Positions 1 through 8,725 of a DNA stretch of 64,000 bases are shown here, piece after piece; within the stretch, counting starts at the first letter, position 1, and each line of letters starts with the position of its first letter. Made by a program: the position numbers and the translations under genes. The notes under the pieces are model-generated. The model saw nothing but the letters and a program-made list of their open reading frames with translations. It had not been told where the DNA came from and made no database searches. The DNA is from Devosia nitrariae (GTDB lineage Bacteria; Pseudomonadota; Alphaproteobacteria; Rhizobiales; Devosiaceae): the NCBI RefSeq assembly GCF_030160115.1, contig NZ_BSNS01000018.1, forward strand, positions 17,642-81,641, in the 5' to 3' direction.

Positions 1-1
1 G

Positions 2-1294
2 CAGGCGCCCAGCGTGATCCATCAGGCGATTTCGTCTGCGTACGCAGGACCCGGGGTCGCGCACCTGACCCTTCCCCAAGACGTGCTGTCCAGCAGGATC
101 GAGCACGCCGTTCTGAGCGTGGCGACACTCAACCCACCCGGTGAGATCGCGCCGGACGATCACGACATCGACGCGGTCGCGCGCCGCGTCGCCGCAGCTA
201 GCTCGGTCGCCATTCTCTGCGGGGCGGGATGCCGAGGCTCGGCCGACCTGCTCCGCGACCTGTCGGACCGGCTGAAGGCGCCGCTCGTCCATACGGTGCG
301 CGGCAAGGAGATCATCGCCTATGACGACCCGCGCTGGATGGGCGGGCTCGGCATGATCGGCAGCAAGCCGGCCTACAATGCGGTGCAGGACTGCGACCTC
401 CTGCTCATGGTCGGCACGGACTACCCCTATTCGAACTTCCTGCCGACGCACGGGAACGTCATCCAGATCGACGAGCGGGCCGCGGCGATCGGCCGACGCG
501 CGCCGACGGCAATTGCCGTAAGGGGCTCGGTGCGGCCGACACTCACCGCCCTCTTGCAGAAAGTGCGACCGAAGACCGAAAGCGCGTTCTTCGACAAGGT
601 CGCGCGGGACCGCCGCGCTTGGGACGAGCTCCTCGACAAGCAGAGCGACCCGGTTCGCAGCCGCGACAAGATCCACCCGCAGGCGGTGGCCCGCATGGTC
701 AGCGACCTCGCAAAAGATGACGCCGTGTTCGTTTTCGATACCGGCCTCAATACGCTGTGGTCAGGCAACTGGATTCGGCAGAGCGGCAAGCAACGCATTG
801 TCGGCTCCTTCAACAATGCGGCCGTCGGCACGGCGCTGGGGCAAGCCAACGGCATTCAGGCACTCGACCGGTCGCGACAAGTGATCGCGCTCACTGGAGA
901 TGGCGGTTTCAACATGCTAATGGGCGAATTCCTCACGGCAGTTCACCACCACCTGCCGGTGAAAATCGTGATCTTCGACAACGCCGCGTTCGGGCTCATC
1001 ACGCTTGAGGCACAGAGCGTCGGAATTCTCCCGTTCCGCGAGGCAATCGAATTCCCCAACCCGGATTACGCCGCGCTTGCGCGCGCATGCGGCGCGCAGG
1101 GATTCACAGTGCGTGATCCAGCGCTGCTCGAGGCGATTTTGATCGAAGCGTTCGCGTGCCCGGGCCCGGCGATCGTCGCCTGCGGCGTTGTACCCGACGA
1201 GATGCCGAATCTCCCTCACATCGAGCTCGAGCAGGTTGGCGGCTACGCTATTGCCAAAGTCAAGGAAGCCATCGCCGCCGTCGTCGGCGGCTAG
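2..1294 (+). CDS. Pyruvate oxidase/dehydrogenase-like TPP enzyme (5' truncated by window)
   Basis: This is the C-terminal three quarters of a thiamine-diphosphate-dependent enzyme of the PoxB/acetolactate synthase superfamily. The reading frame is already open at base 2 and the first visible residues lie inside the PYR domain (a GPGVAHLTLPQDV stretch), so the GTG at 14 is not a true start. A central nucleotide-fold domain (VAILCGAGCRG) follows. Near visible residue 295 comes the TPP/Mg signature GDGGFNM, ending in DNAAFG. The C-terminal part, with an IELEQVGGYAIAKVKEA tail, resembles PoxB, which oxidatively decarboxylates pyruvate to acetate and CO2 at the membrane with quinone as acceptor. 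Other TPP enzymes such as oxalyl-CoA decarboxylase or acetolactate synthase are less likely but not excluded. Family assignment is strong; the substrate is inferred. Confidence 0.85.
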   Translation, partial: QAPSVIHQAISSAYAGPGVAHLTLPQDVLSSRIEHAVLSVATLNPPGEIAPDDHDIDAVARRVAAASSVAILCGAGCRGSADLLRDLSDRLKAPLVHTVRGKEIIAYDDPRWMGGLGMIGSKPAYNAVQDCDLLLMVGTDYPYSNFLPTHGNVIQIDERAAAIGRRAPTAIAVRGSVRPTLTALLQKVRPKTESAFFDKVARDRRAWDELLDKQSDPVRSRDKIHPQAVARMVSDLAKDDAVFVFDTGLNTLWSGNWIRQSGKQRIVGSFNNAAVGTALGQANGIQALDRSRQVIALTGDGGFNMLMGEFLTAVHHHLPVKIVIFDNAAFGLITLEAQSVGILPFREAIEFPNPDYAALARACGAQGFTVRDPALLEAILIEAFACPGPAIVACGVVPDEMPNLPHIELEQVGGYAIAKVKEAIAAVVGG

Positions 1295-1586
1295 CGGTTA
1301 CTCGCTGTCGCTCGCCTTACGAACGGCGCGAGGCATGCGCCCGATAATCGCGGGTGGATGGCGTCACTCGAAAGTCCAAAACACGATGCCGGGAGTCCGA
1401 AGTTTCAGATCTCGCAATAGGAATCCTGGCCGTTAGGTTTCACAGTGACTCTTGGTTTCGACAGACGCCTGCTCCAATGGCGCCGGGTTTCGTCCACCCA
1501 CACAGAACCGAACGGATACTGATTTGAGCGATACGGATTTTGTGCAGGCGCCGTCAAGCGTACTGACGTCGGTAACCTTGGCTTCC

Positions 1587-3011
1587 GTGCGTTCGCATGA
1601 ACCAGAGTTCGATGTCGACTTGTTCGTGATCGGTGGCGGATCTGGAGGGGTCCGTGCGGCGCGCGTGGCATCAGAGCACGGCGCCAAGGTGATGCTTGCG
1701 GAGGAATACCGGCTCGGGGGGACGTGTGTCATTCGCGGCTGCGTGCCGAAGAAGCTGTTCGTCTACGCGAGCCGTTTCAGCGATAAGTTCGAAGACGCCG
1801 CGCAATTCGGCTGGCGCCTGTCGGTCCCACGTTTCGACTGGCCTTCCCTGGTTGCGGCGAAGGACCGCGAAATCGCGCGACTCGAAGAGGTGTACAGCGC
1901 TAGTCAAGCGACCGCGGGCGTCGAGGTCGTCAGGTCCAGGGCCATACTCGAGGACGCCCATACGGTGCACCTTCTCGATGACGGCCGACGGGTGCGTGCG
2001 CGCACGATCCTGATCGCGACTGGCGCACGGCCCGAATTGCCTGCCTTCCAGGGCATTGAACTTGGCATCACTTCGAACGAGATCTTCGACTTGAAGACCT
2101 TCCCGAGAAAGCTCGTCATCGGCGGCGCCGGATACGTTGCTATGGAGTTCGCTGGTCTGTTCGCCGCGCTGGGGAGCGACGTCACGATCGTCTGCCGTGG
2201 AAGCAATGTGCTCGGCGGCTTTGACGAGGACGTGCGCCAGGCTGTCGCCGCATCCTACACGAACCGCGGGATCAAGCTGATGCTCAGCGACAGCATCGCC
2301 CGTCTTGAGCAGCGGGAGGCAGCGCGAATCGACGTTACAACCGAACAAGGTGGGAGGCTGGTGGCTGATCAGGTGCTGCTCGCCTTCGGCCGCGCTCCGA
2401 ACACGACCGCCCTGGGACTCGAGCGCGCCGGCGTCAGGACTGGGAGGGACGGCGCCATCATCGTCGACGCGAACTCGCGCACGAATATTGCGAACATCTA
2501 TGCAGTGGGCGACGTCACCAACCAGTTCAATCTGACGCCCGTCGCGATCCGGGAGGGCCATGCCTTCGCCGACAGCGTCTTTGGCAAAAAAGCCTGGCAG
2601 GTCGACTACTCCAATGTCCCGACCGCAGTCTTCTCCAGTCCGGAAATCGGCACGGTTGGTCTGACCGAGCTGGAAGCCAGGGCACAATATCTTGCTGTCG
2701 ATATCTACAAGGTCCGTTTCCGCCCGTTGACGGCGGCGGTGACGGGTGATTGCGAAACCTCGCTATTGAAGATCGTCGTCGACGGCGAGTCGAACCGTAT
2801 CCTGGGGATTCACATCTTTACCGAGGAAGCCAGCGAAATGATCCAGGTGCTGGCCATCGCCGTTGGTAGCAGAGCCACCATGCAACACTTCATGTCTGTC
2901 ATGGCCGTACACCCGACGATCGGCGAGGAACTCGTGGGAATGCTGACGCCGACCGTACGTTACGATCGGCGTGAATCTTCGGCACCTCTCGTCGCAGGCG
3001 CAGCCCATTGA
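1587..3011 (+). CDS. gor: Glutathione-disulfide reductase
   Basis: FAD-dependent pyridine-nucleotide disulfide oxidoreductase that reduces oxidised glutathione with NADPH in the cytoplasm. Near the N-terminus there is the FAD motif VIGGGSGGVRAAR, followed by the redox pair in GGTCVIRGCVPKK (cysteines near residues 46 and 51). A second dinucleotide fold carries IGGAGYVAMEFAG near 178, then comes the FAD site AVGDVTNQFNLTP, and the C-terminal active-site His-Glu is in HPTIGEEL. The open frame extends upstream to a TTG at 1452. I place the start at GTG 1587 because the family begins about ten residues before the FAD motif and the extra 45 residues look non-conserved. No clear ribosome site supports either start. 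Family members are about 450-465 residues; this start gives 474. Confidence 0.88.
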   Translation: MRSHEPEFDVDLFVIGGGSGGVRAARVASEHGAKVMLAEEYRLGGTCVIRGCVPKKLFVYASRFSDKFEDAAQFGWRLSVPRFDWPSLVAAKDREIARLEEVYSASQATAGVEVVRSRAILEDAHTVHLLDDGRRVRARTILIATGARPELPAFQGIELGITSNEIFDLKTFPRKLVIGGAGYVAMEFAGLFAALGSDVTIVCRGSNVLGGFDEDVRQAVAASYTNRGIKLMLSDSIARLEQREAARIDVTTEQGGRLVADQVLLAFGRAPNTTALGLERAGVRTGRDGAIIVDANSRTNIANIYAVGDVTNQFNLTPVAIREGHAFADSVFGKKAWQVDYSNVPTAVFSSPEIGTVGLTELEARAQYLAVDIYKVRFRPLTAAVTGDCETSLLKIVVDGESNRILGIHIFTEEASEMIQVLAIAVGSRATMQHFMSVMAVHPTIGEELVGMLTPTVRYDRRESSAPLVAGAAH

Positions 3012-3068
3012 CGCACGCGCTCCGCGGACAGAAAACGCTCCTGCTATGTGTAAAGGGCGCGATGTTCG

Positions 3069-3344
3069 ATGGACGATGATGACTTCGAGGCGGCGCTATC
3101 AGCACTCCCCGAGGGTTACAGCGAAAGGATCTATCAGGGACGGCGATACGGCGTGAGCTTTCGTCGATCCGACGACGGACGGCGAAGCAACCTGTTTGCT
3201 CGAGACCTGGCCGGAACCGACATTGTCAGTTTCAACCTCTACCGGTTGGGATCGGGCGGCGCATCTCTCAAGCCATGCGAGATGTCCGTGGAGAAAGTGA
3301 GAGAGTTCGTCTTGGGATTCCGATCAAGCGGGTCTGATGATTGA
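3069..3344 (+). CDS. Conserved small hypothetical protein
   Basis: A 91-residue soluble protein starting 57 bases after gor on the same strand. It is acidic at the N-terminus (MDDDDFEAAL) and has a compact core rich in Arg, Gly and aromatic residues: EGYSERIYQGRRYGVSF, then GTDIVSFNLYRL and LKPCEMSVEKVREFVLGF. The pattern looks like a folded conserved domain rather than chance coding. I recall similar proteins in alphaproteobacteria sometimes labelled as methionine sulfoxide reductase, but no Msr motif (GCFWG or RCG) is present, so that label is not adopted. Function unknown. Its position behind gor may indicate co-transcription. Confidence 0.6.
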   Translation: MDDDDFEAALSALPEGYSERIYQGRRYGVSFRRSDDGRRSNLFARDLAGTDIVSFNLYRLGSGGASLKPCEMSVEKVREFVLGFRSSGSDD

Positions 3345-3473
3345 CCCGTCTTTCTCCTCCGGTCCGTCGGACCATCGAGGCGCGACGGCGGAGAACCTGG
3401 CACCACCCTGTCCCTCTCGAGGGGGGTGCATGGCAGCACTCAACGCAACAGCGACGATGTCCCGCGGCCGACA

Positions 3474-4163
3474 TCACTCGTCGGATGCGGGAAACTTCCC
3501 AGTCCGAGATCCGGTAAGTTGGCCTACTCTGGTGAGGATGTCCGATGGCTCTTGGCGGATCGTGAAATCGGGCTCGACAAAGGCGCCTCTGACCACGCCG
3601 TCCTGATCGATTATGTAAGTCGCCGGGATTGGCAGCATCCATTCCGACGATCCATGACGGTGCCCGAAGTCATGGTCAAGCCCTGCATAATGCGCCCTGG
3701 TTTCGTCGGGGACCCGAAACACGATACCGTAGGTTGTGGCGACGCCATGGTCGACGTCGGCGAGCATCATGAGGTCGATACCCAGCTCCTGTTTCAGCTG
3801 CCTTGGCAGATCACGGGTATCGGGAGAGAGCACAACAACCTTCGCCTTCAGGCGATCAAGGTCTGCCTTGATCGCCTGAAGCGCGCGAAGCTCGGCCTTA
3901 CAGAACGGGCACCACCCACCACGGTAGAAGCTGATTACAAGCGGACCGCCTTCTCGAAGGTCTTTGGACGAATGAAGCCGTCCATTCTCGTCCGGCAGGA
4001 GAAAGTCCGGTGCGGTATCGCCAACCTGCAATGCGTGCGAGACGACGTCAGTCCTCCGGAGCCAATCGACAAGATGGACGTACGAGTCCCGGTCGGCATC
4101 ACTGAACTCGCCCAGAAGTTCCTGACGCACCTGATCGAGAGTTTTTGCTAAGTGATCAGACAT
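3474..4163 (-). CDS. Peroxiredoxin-like AhpC/TSA family protein
   Basis: A 229-residue thioredoxin-fold protein that probably reduces peroxides in the cytoplasm. After an N-terminal helical region comes VGDTAPDFLLPDENG, then FYRGGWCPFCKAEL with a CxxC around residues 83-86, and later PDTRDLPRQLKQELGIDLMM, ending in a thioredoxin-like sheet (PATYIIDQDGVVRGAFVEPD). The family normally uses the first Cys as peroxidatic residue. The CxxC form is typical of the 'peroxiredoxin-like' subgroup. A LysR gene lies just upstream on the same strand, and a second protein of the same family lies at 5519-6190. The start at 4163 gives a full-length family member, although no strong ribosome site is visible. 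Confidence 0.85.
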   Translation of the reverse strand: MSDHLAKTLDQVRQELLGEFSDADRDSYVHLVDWLRRTDVVSHALQVGDTAPDFLLPDENGRLHSSKDLREGGPLVISFYRGGWCPFCKAELRALQAIKADLDRLKAKVVVLSPDTRDLPRQLKQELGIDLMMLADVDHGVATTYGIVFRVPDETRAHYAGLDHDFGHRHGSSEWMLPIPATYIIDQDGVVRGAFVEPDFTIRQEPSDILTRVGQLTGSRTGKFPASDE

Positions 4164-4393
4164 TAAATTCGACGCTCATCTGAAAGTCCTGTTGCCTCCT
4201 GCGCGACGCTACGTCGAAGGCGGTTCACTGGGAAATATCCACGCGTTATTGTTTCTATTCCAATGGTTTATGACCGAACAGGTCGGCGATCTCAGCCAGA
4301 CGACAGTCCGGTCCTCCCCCTCATGCGAAGGCCGAGCGGCCCGCGCGGAACCCATCTAATTGTAAGACGGCAATAATCTGGCAATAGAAGCTG

Positions 4394-5332
4394 TCACGCA
4401 GATACGCCGGCCGCGTCGAGGTGGTTGTGATGCGGCGGTCTCGGGGGTGATCCCATGTGAAGAGACCAATCACGCAGCCGCGCGACTTTAACGAAGGCAT
4501 CGAGCGCGGGTGAATAGCGGCGTCCCTGCACAGCAAGAAGGTGGACCTCCCGCCATACAGGATCCCCTTCGATCGGAAGCGCCTTTAGGGAGGGTAGCCG
4601 TGGCATGTGTTCGGGAGCAAGGACTATTCCGAAACCGGCGGCCGCCAGGTGCTGCAGGTGCAGATCTCTGCCGCTCCGATGATTTTGGTCCGGGGGCTCG
4701 TCTGGAAACAGGAGATGCTGAAACTTCAGAACTGCTTCGCAGTTCGAGCGGTCTAGGATAGTGGCTTCGCGAAGTGCTTCCACACCGATCGCCGGAAGGT
4801 CTGCAAGCTGATGCGACGCTGCGAGGACGGCAACGTAGCGTTCTGCAAACAGAGACCAATCGTCGATACGTTCTGGCTTGTCGTCAATATCGCCGACGAG
4901 GGCGACGTTTATTTCGCCCTCTAGCAGAAGCTCGACAAGGTCGTCTGGCGTCTCTTCTCGGAGCTCCACATGGAGACCAGGGACGAATTTGCGGGTTTCG
5001 GCGATTGGCTCAAGAACGAGCGAAGCGGAGATGGATGGTGCGAGGCCGATAGCCAGAGAAGCCACTTCCTTTTGCTGAAATTGACGCGCCCGGCGTCGAA
5101 CAGCCTCTGTCGATGCAAGTGCGCGTTCAAGCATGGGCAACACTGCTTTGCCCAAGTCAGTCAGGTGGGTAAGTTGACGCTCGCGATAAATAAGCTGGCC
5201 CCCGAGCTCTTGTTCCAGCTTTTGCACGCCCTTGGTCAGGGCCGGTTGCGTAACGTTGCACATCTCCGCAGCGCGCGTGAAATTGAGCGTGCTTGCAACC
5301 GCCAGAAAGTACCGAACCTGATGAAGTTCCAT
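4394..5332 (-). CDS. LysR-family transcriptional regulator
   Basis: A 312-residue LysR-type regulator. The N-terminal winged helix-turn-helix is MELHQVRYFLAVASTLNFT followed by AAEMCNVTQPALTKGVQKLE. The C-terminal half is a periplasmic-binding-protein-like effector domain. The frame is open upstream to 5410, but the start at 5332 matches the canonical LysR N-terminus and has GGTGAAC about five bases upstream. The gene sits between two peroxiredoxin-like genes on the same strand, the proximal one (3474-4163) lying downstream of it, so these are likely targets. OxyR-like redox cysteines are not obvious, so a peroxide-sensing role is only an inference from context. Confidence 0.85.
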   Translation of the reverse strand: MELHQVRYFLAVASTLNFTRAAEMCNVTQPALTKGVQKLEQELGGQLIYRERQLTHLTDLGKAVLPMLERALASTEAVRRRARQFQQKEVASLAIGLAPSISASLVLEPIAETRKFVPGLHVELREETPDDLVELLLEGEINVALVGDIDDKPERIDDWSLFAERYVAVLAASHQLADLPAIGVEALREATILDRSNCEAVLKFQHLLFPDEPPDQNHRSGRDLHLQHLAAAGFGIVLAPEHMPRLPSLKALPIEGDPVWREVHLLAVQGRRYSPALDAFVKVARLRDWSLHMGSPPRPPHHNHLDAAGVSA

Positions 5333-5518
5333 CGGATGTTCACCGCCAACTTTACGTGTCACTACCGACCACGTGCGATCACCATGCAGCTCACACGGCA
5401 GGAAGGGCACGATCGTGAAGTTAGGTTGGCACCGGTTCTGGCGCGATGAAACCCGCGTCCGGCATCCTTGGACGGTCGGACACGTTTTCTGGAATCCAGG
5501 ATTGGCTACGCTTGAGGA

Positions 5519-6190
5519 TTAGTGCACCACGCGTGCGCGAATTTGGTTCAGGACGGGAAAGAGTTCCGTTGGGTCCCCGCGTCGCGTATAGTCGACACTA
5601 ATATCGGCATACTCGACGATGCCATCCGGCCCTATCACGTACCGGGCTGGCATCGTCAATGTCCAGCTCGGCTCACCATTCACGGCGGCAAGGTCGAGGC
5701 CGGTTTCCAGTTCGGCGGCCCGCAACTCTTGGGATACCTTCCATCGCAGCCCGAATGCGCTGGCGACTCTCCCGCCCCTGTCGACCAGGCAAGGGAACGA
5801 GAGGTTGTGGATACGTTCCGTAGCGCCGCTCTCGTCCGCGGTTTGGGGAGAAACCGCGACAATCGAAACACCTGTTGAGCGCAAATTCCTCGCGACGGCC
5901 TCAAGCGCGCGCAAGTCCAGTCTGCAATATGGACACCACCGCCCTCTATAGAAAACGACGAGAACTGGGCCACGTTCTAGGAGGTCGTTCGATGAAATCG
6001 CCTTCCCATCGGAATCGCGCAGACGGAAGCGCGGAGCGTAGTCCCCAGCACGAACAGCCCTTTCGGCAATCCCCGACGACACGAGGTCTTCAATAGCCCC
6101 CTGGCGGACACGGCTGATATGCTGAGGGGTGCTTTCATGGCACCTTTCCCTAACAGCATCGAGTTCATCCTGGAGTGGCATCGTGGTCAT
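5519..6190 (-). CDS. Peroxiredoxin-like AhpC/TSA family protein (second copy)
   Basis: A 223-residue paralogue of the protein at 3474-4163. It shows AGDYAPRFRLRDSDGK, then VVFYRGRWCPYCRLDLRALE with the CxxC near residue 86, a strand with SIVAVSPQTADESGAT, and a C-terminal MPARYVIGPDGIVEYAD. A thiol peroxidase role is inferred from the family. Possible starts are GTG 6208, ATG 6190 and ATG 6181. I chose 6190, where GGGG lies about seven bases upstream. A perfect 13-bp tandem duplication sits immediately upstream at 6219-6244. The LysR gene at 4394-5332 follows on the same strand. Confidence 0.84.
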   Translation of the reverse strand: MTTMPLQDELDAVRERCHESTPQHISRVRQGAIEDLVSSGIAERAVRAGDYAPRFRLRDSDGKAISSNDLLERGPVLVVFYRGRWCPYCRLDLRALEAVARNLRSTGVSIVAVSPQTADESGATERIHNLSFPCLVDRGGRVASAFGLRWKVSQELRAAELETGLDLAAVNGEPSWTLTMPARYVIGPDGIVEYADISVDYTRRGDPTELFPVLNQIRARVVH

Positions 6191-6218
6191 TCTTGCCCCA
6201 GTCGGCACCAGCGACTTT

Positions 6219-6244
6219 ATATTGGGTTGGCATATTGGGTTGGC
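6219..6244. repeat. Perfect 13-bp tandem duplication upstream of peroxiredoxin-like gene
   Basis: The unit ATATTGGGTTGGC occurs twice head to tail without any mismatch, ending 10 to 29 bases before the possible starts of the minus-strand peroxiredoxin-like gene. It therefore lies in the expected leader or core promoter. It could alter spacing of a promoter element or be a recent slippage duplication. Confidence 0.8.
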
Positions 6245-6353
6245 GGCAGTGTGGCGGTAGTGCCAAAATGCAAGTTTGACAAATTCCGCCCGACATGGGC
6301 GGTGTTTGCCTCGCGCGCACCGTCGATTTTTGCCTCGTGCGACTCCTGCGACC

Positions 6354-7274
6354 TTAGCTCAGTATCGCGAGGTCGTCGTCCAGAGATTTTCTCAAACGCG
6401 AAGCCGCGAAATCGATGAACAAGCGCAGTTTCAAGGGCAAGAGCGCCTGCCGGGCGTGAACGATATGGACCGGTGTCGGCGCGGGTTCGAAATCCCGCAG
6501 GATAATCGACAGCTTTCCCTCCGAGACAGGCTTGACGACTTGATAGGAGAGGACGTTTGTAACGCCGACACCCGCGATCGCGGCGTCTATCGCCGCTTCG
6601 GCGGTATTGATCTTCAATCGACAAATAGGCCGGACACCTCGACTCGGCTTGCCGTCCCGAGGGTCGAATACCCATGTCATGCCCGACGCGAGCGCCGTGT
6701 AGGTGATACACATATGCTTGGCCAAATCGTCCAGCGTCTTGGGTGTTCCGTGGGCCGAAAAATAGGCGGGACTCCCGCACACGACACGGCGAATTTCGCC
6801 GACCTTGGTCGCAATTAGCGCACTATCAGATAACGTCCCTGTGCGAATGGCGAGATCAACGTGCTCATCGACGATGTCGAGCGTATGATCCGAGAGCGTT
6901 AAATAGATACCTATTTCGGGAAATTTGGCCAGGAACGCGATGATTATCGGGACGACATAAAGCCGGCCGAAAACGACCGGTGCAGTAATCGTCAGAACGC
7001 CACGCGGGATACTGTACTCGCCGGCAGCTTGGGATTCGGCCTCTCCAACCTGATCGAGAATGCTCCTGCATGCGGCGAGATAATTGACGCCGGCCTCTGT
7101 CAGCGCCAACTTTCGCGTCGACCGGACGAGAAGCTGGGTTTTGAGATGAGCCTCGAGATCAGCGACCTTGCGGCTGATCGTGGGAAGAGGAATGTTCAAC
7201 TGCCGTCCGGCCGCGGAGAAGCTCCCAGCCTCAACCGCGGCGACAAAATATTGCATAGCTTCCAAACGATCCAT
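6354..7274 (-). CDS. LysR-family transcriptional regulator
   Basis: A 306-residue LysR regulator. Its DNA-binding domain begins MDRLEAMQYFVAAVEAGSFS and continues AAGRQLNIPLPTISRKVADLE, a pattern typical of the large CrgA/YafC-like subgroup of LysR proteins. The C-terminal effector domain contains the usual LTISDHT/VDLAIRTG and GKLSIILRDFEP segments. GAGAGAAG directly before the ATG supports the start. It lies between osmC-like and peroxiredoxin-like genes, all on the minus strand, so it probably belongs to the redox neighbourhood. Its effector is unknown. Confidence 0.88.
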   Translation of the reverse strand: MDRLEAMQYFVAAVEAGSFSAAGRQLNIPLPTISRKVADLEAHLKTQLLVRSTRKLALTEAGVNYLAACRSILDQVGEAESQAAGEYSIPRGVLTITAPVVFGRLYVVPIIIAFLAKFPEIGIYLTLSDHTLDIVDEHVDLAIRTGTLSDSALIATKVGEIRRVVCGSPAYFSAHGTPKTLDDLAKHMCITYTALASGMTWVFDPRDGKPSRGVRPICRLKINTAEAAIDAAIAGVGVTNVLSYQVVKPVSEGKLSIILRDFEPAPTPVHIVHARQALLPLKLRLFIDFAASRLRKSLDDDLAILS

Positions 7275-7429
7275 CTTCTCTCACTTTCCGAGAGGTCAGC
7301 CGCTTGTTAACCTGATACTGGGGCGAGTGGTAGAGTCACCTCTTCATGTGGTTCGGATTCGAGAACCCTGAGGCAGTGAAGGAATCGGCCGGGAAACCAC
7401 GGCAAAGGCAACCGACGGTCCGGTGTGGC

Positions 7430-7939
7430 TCAGTCGGCATCGATGTACGGGATGGGGAGCTCAGCCAAGTCGTCCTCATAACTCGCTTGAGCACCCGCCG
7501 TCTGGCTGGAGAGGGTAAGGTCCGAGAGAGTGTGAATATCGGCGCTGATGCCGAGAATGCTGCCAACCGGGCAGAGGTTTGCCGCCTCCAGCAGGAAGGC
7601 GCGCTGTTGCGCGTCAAGTTCTCCCTCCAGCACAAGCGTGCGCTCGAATGAGTCCCGTTGGCCCTCGGCGCCATGATGGAAGCTGACACCAACTTCGACC
7701 CGCTCGAGAGGGAGTTTTTGGCGCTTGGCCTGAAACCGAACGGTCATGGCAGTGCATGCAGCAAGCGATGCGCTGAGAAGGTCGTAAGGATTGGGACCGG
7801 GAGAGACCTGACCGACGGCATCCGGGCCGCCAATAGGAAATTCGGACGCTCCGACGTGCCCTACCAAGGCTCCGTGCTTGTTGGGGTCGCTCGCGACCAC
7901 AACCTCGCGGAGCTTAGCTGCGTTGTCCTCTGGTGTCAT
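7430..7939 (-). CDS. OsmC/Ohr-family peroxide-resistance protein
   Basis: A 169-residue OsmC-like protein, cytoplasmic, that reduces organic hydroperoxides with paired cysteines. The first is in LSASLAACTAMTVRFQAKR (near residue 62) and the second is in ANLCPVGSILG (near residue 121), spacing normal for the family. The N-terminus carries GPNPYDLLSASLAAC, also typical. AGGAGGG lies seven bases before the ATG. The gene begins 39 bases after the flavin-reductase gene on the same strand, so a shared transcript 9323 to 7430 is likely. It could belong to a lineage acting on other thiol-modifying compounds; the substrate is not visible. Confidence 0.88.
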   Translation of the reverse strand: MTPEDNAAKLREVVVASDPNKHGALVGHVGASEFPIGGPDAVGQVSPGPNPYDLLSASLAACTAMTVRFQAKRQKLPLERVEVGVSFHHGAEGQRDSFERTLVLEGELDAQQRAFLLEAANLCPVGSILGISADIHTLSDLTLSSQTAGAQASYEDDLAELPIPYIDAD

Positions 7940-7978
7940 ATTGCATCCCTCCTGTGTGTTGAACGCGAACGGGCGCCA

Positions 7979-8725
7979 TCAACCGCCATATCGTTCGGTC
8001 TTGATAGTCGAGGCGTCGAGTCCCGCCATGAGCGCGCCATCGGCCGCGATATTGACGAAGGGGTTTGATCCGCACACAAAAACGTGCTCCGGGGTACGCG
8101 GAAGCCGGCCAATGACCTCGGTGACCATAGCGCTGTCGATGCGCCGCCCAAAATCAGTGGTGCGCTTTGGGCTCTCACGAGTTATCGCGAGAGCCAACTC
8201 GAAGTTGGGGTCGGCTGTCTCCAACAAGAGGAGTTCGTCGCCGAACAACACGTCACGCTCTGTCCGCGATGACAGAAGCAGTGCAGTCGGCACAGTCTGA
8301 GTCAGATCGCGGCGGTGTCTGAGCATAGCCATCAGCGGTACGACGCCGGAGCCGGCTCCAATTAACAGAATTGGTGCGGTTGGACGTTCTGGCCACAGGA
8401 AATGGCCGCCAATCGGGCCGCGGAGTTCGATCTCGTCGCCCAAGGCTGCGACATCGTGGAAGAATGGCGAGACTTCGCCATCCGGGAGGCGTTCGATCGC
8501 GAGCTCGATCACATTTGAGGCACTCGGTGCTGATGCGATCGAATAGCTCCGCATTGCTACATAACCGTCCGGAGCAGTCAGTCGCACATCGGCGTGTTGA
8601 CCGGCCATGTATGTGAATGGCTTGCTGAGCCGTAAGAAGTAACTTTTGATGCTGGGCGTCTGCTCAACGATCTGGGCAATCGTGCATGTCTGCCACACCG
8701 CCGATCGTGTGCTCCTCTCAGTCAT
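7979..8725 (-). CDS. Ferredoxin-NADP reductase-family flavin oxidoreductase
   Basis: A 248-residue FNR-fold protein. The FAD-binding beta-barrel carries MRSYSIASAPS (the RxYS motif), and the NAD(P)-binding half has ILLIGAGSGVVPLMAMLRH and a C-terminal HVFVCGSNPFV. No plant-type 2Fe-2S motif is visible, so it would pass electrons to a separate partner. The start at 8725 overlaps the stop of the molybdoenzyme gene by eight bases (an ATGACTGA overlap), which implies translational coupling. Upstream in-frame ATGs would overlap far more. I infer that it is the electron partner of the sulfite-oxidase-like protein or a downstream acceptor. The pairing is known from other bacteria, but the physiological reaction is not established here. 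Confidence 0.83.
   Translation of the reverse strand: MTERSTRSAVWQTCTIAQIVEQTPSIKSYFLRLSKPFTYMAGQHADVRLTAPDGYVAMRSYSIASAPSASNVIELAIERLPDGEVSPFFHDVAALGDEIELRGPIGGHFLWPERPTAPILLIGAGSGVVPLMAMLRHRRDLTQTVPTALLLSSRTERDVLFGDELLLLETADPNFELALAITRESPKRTTDFGRRIDSAMVTEVIGRLPRTPEHVFVCGSNPFVNIAADGALMAGLDASTIKTERYGG

Noticed and set aside
1671..2687. 338-codon minus-strand frame opposite gor
   Set aside because: The plus-strand gor has all FAD, NADPH and redox-Cys motifs; the antisense frame is a shadow.
6480..6500. GCGGGTTCGAAATCCCGC resembles a tRNA T-arm
   Set aside because: It lies in the middle of the intact LysR gene (6354-7274), and no acceptor, D or anticodon stems are found around it.
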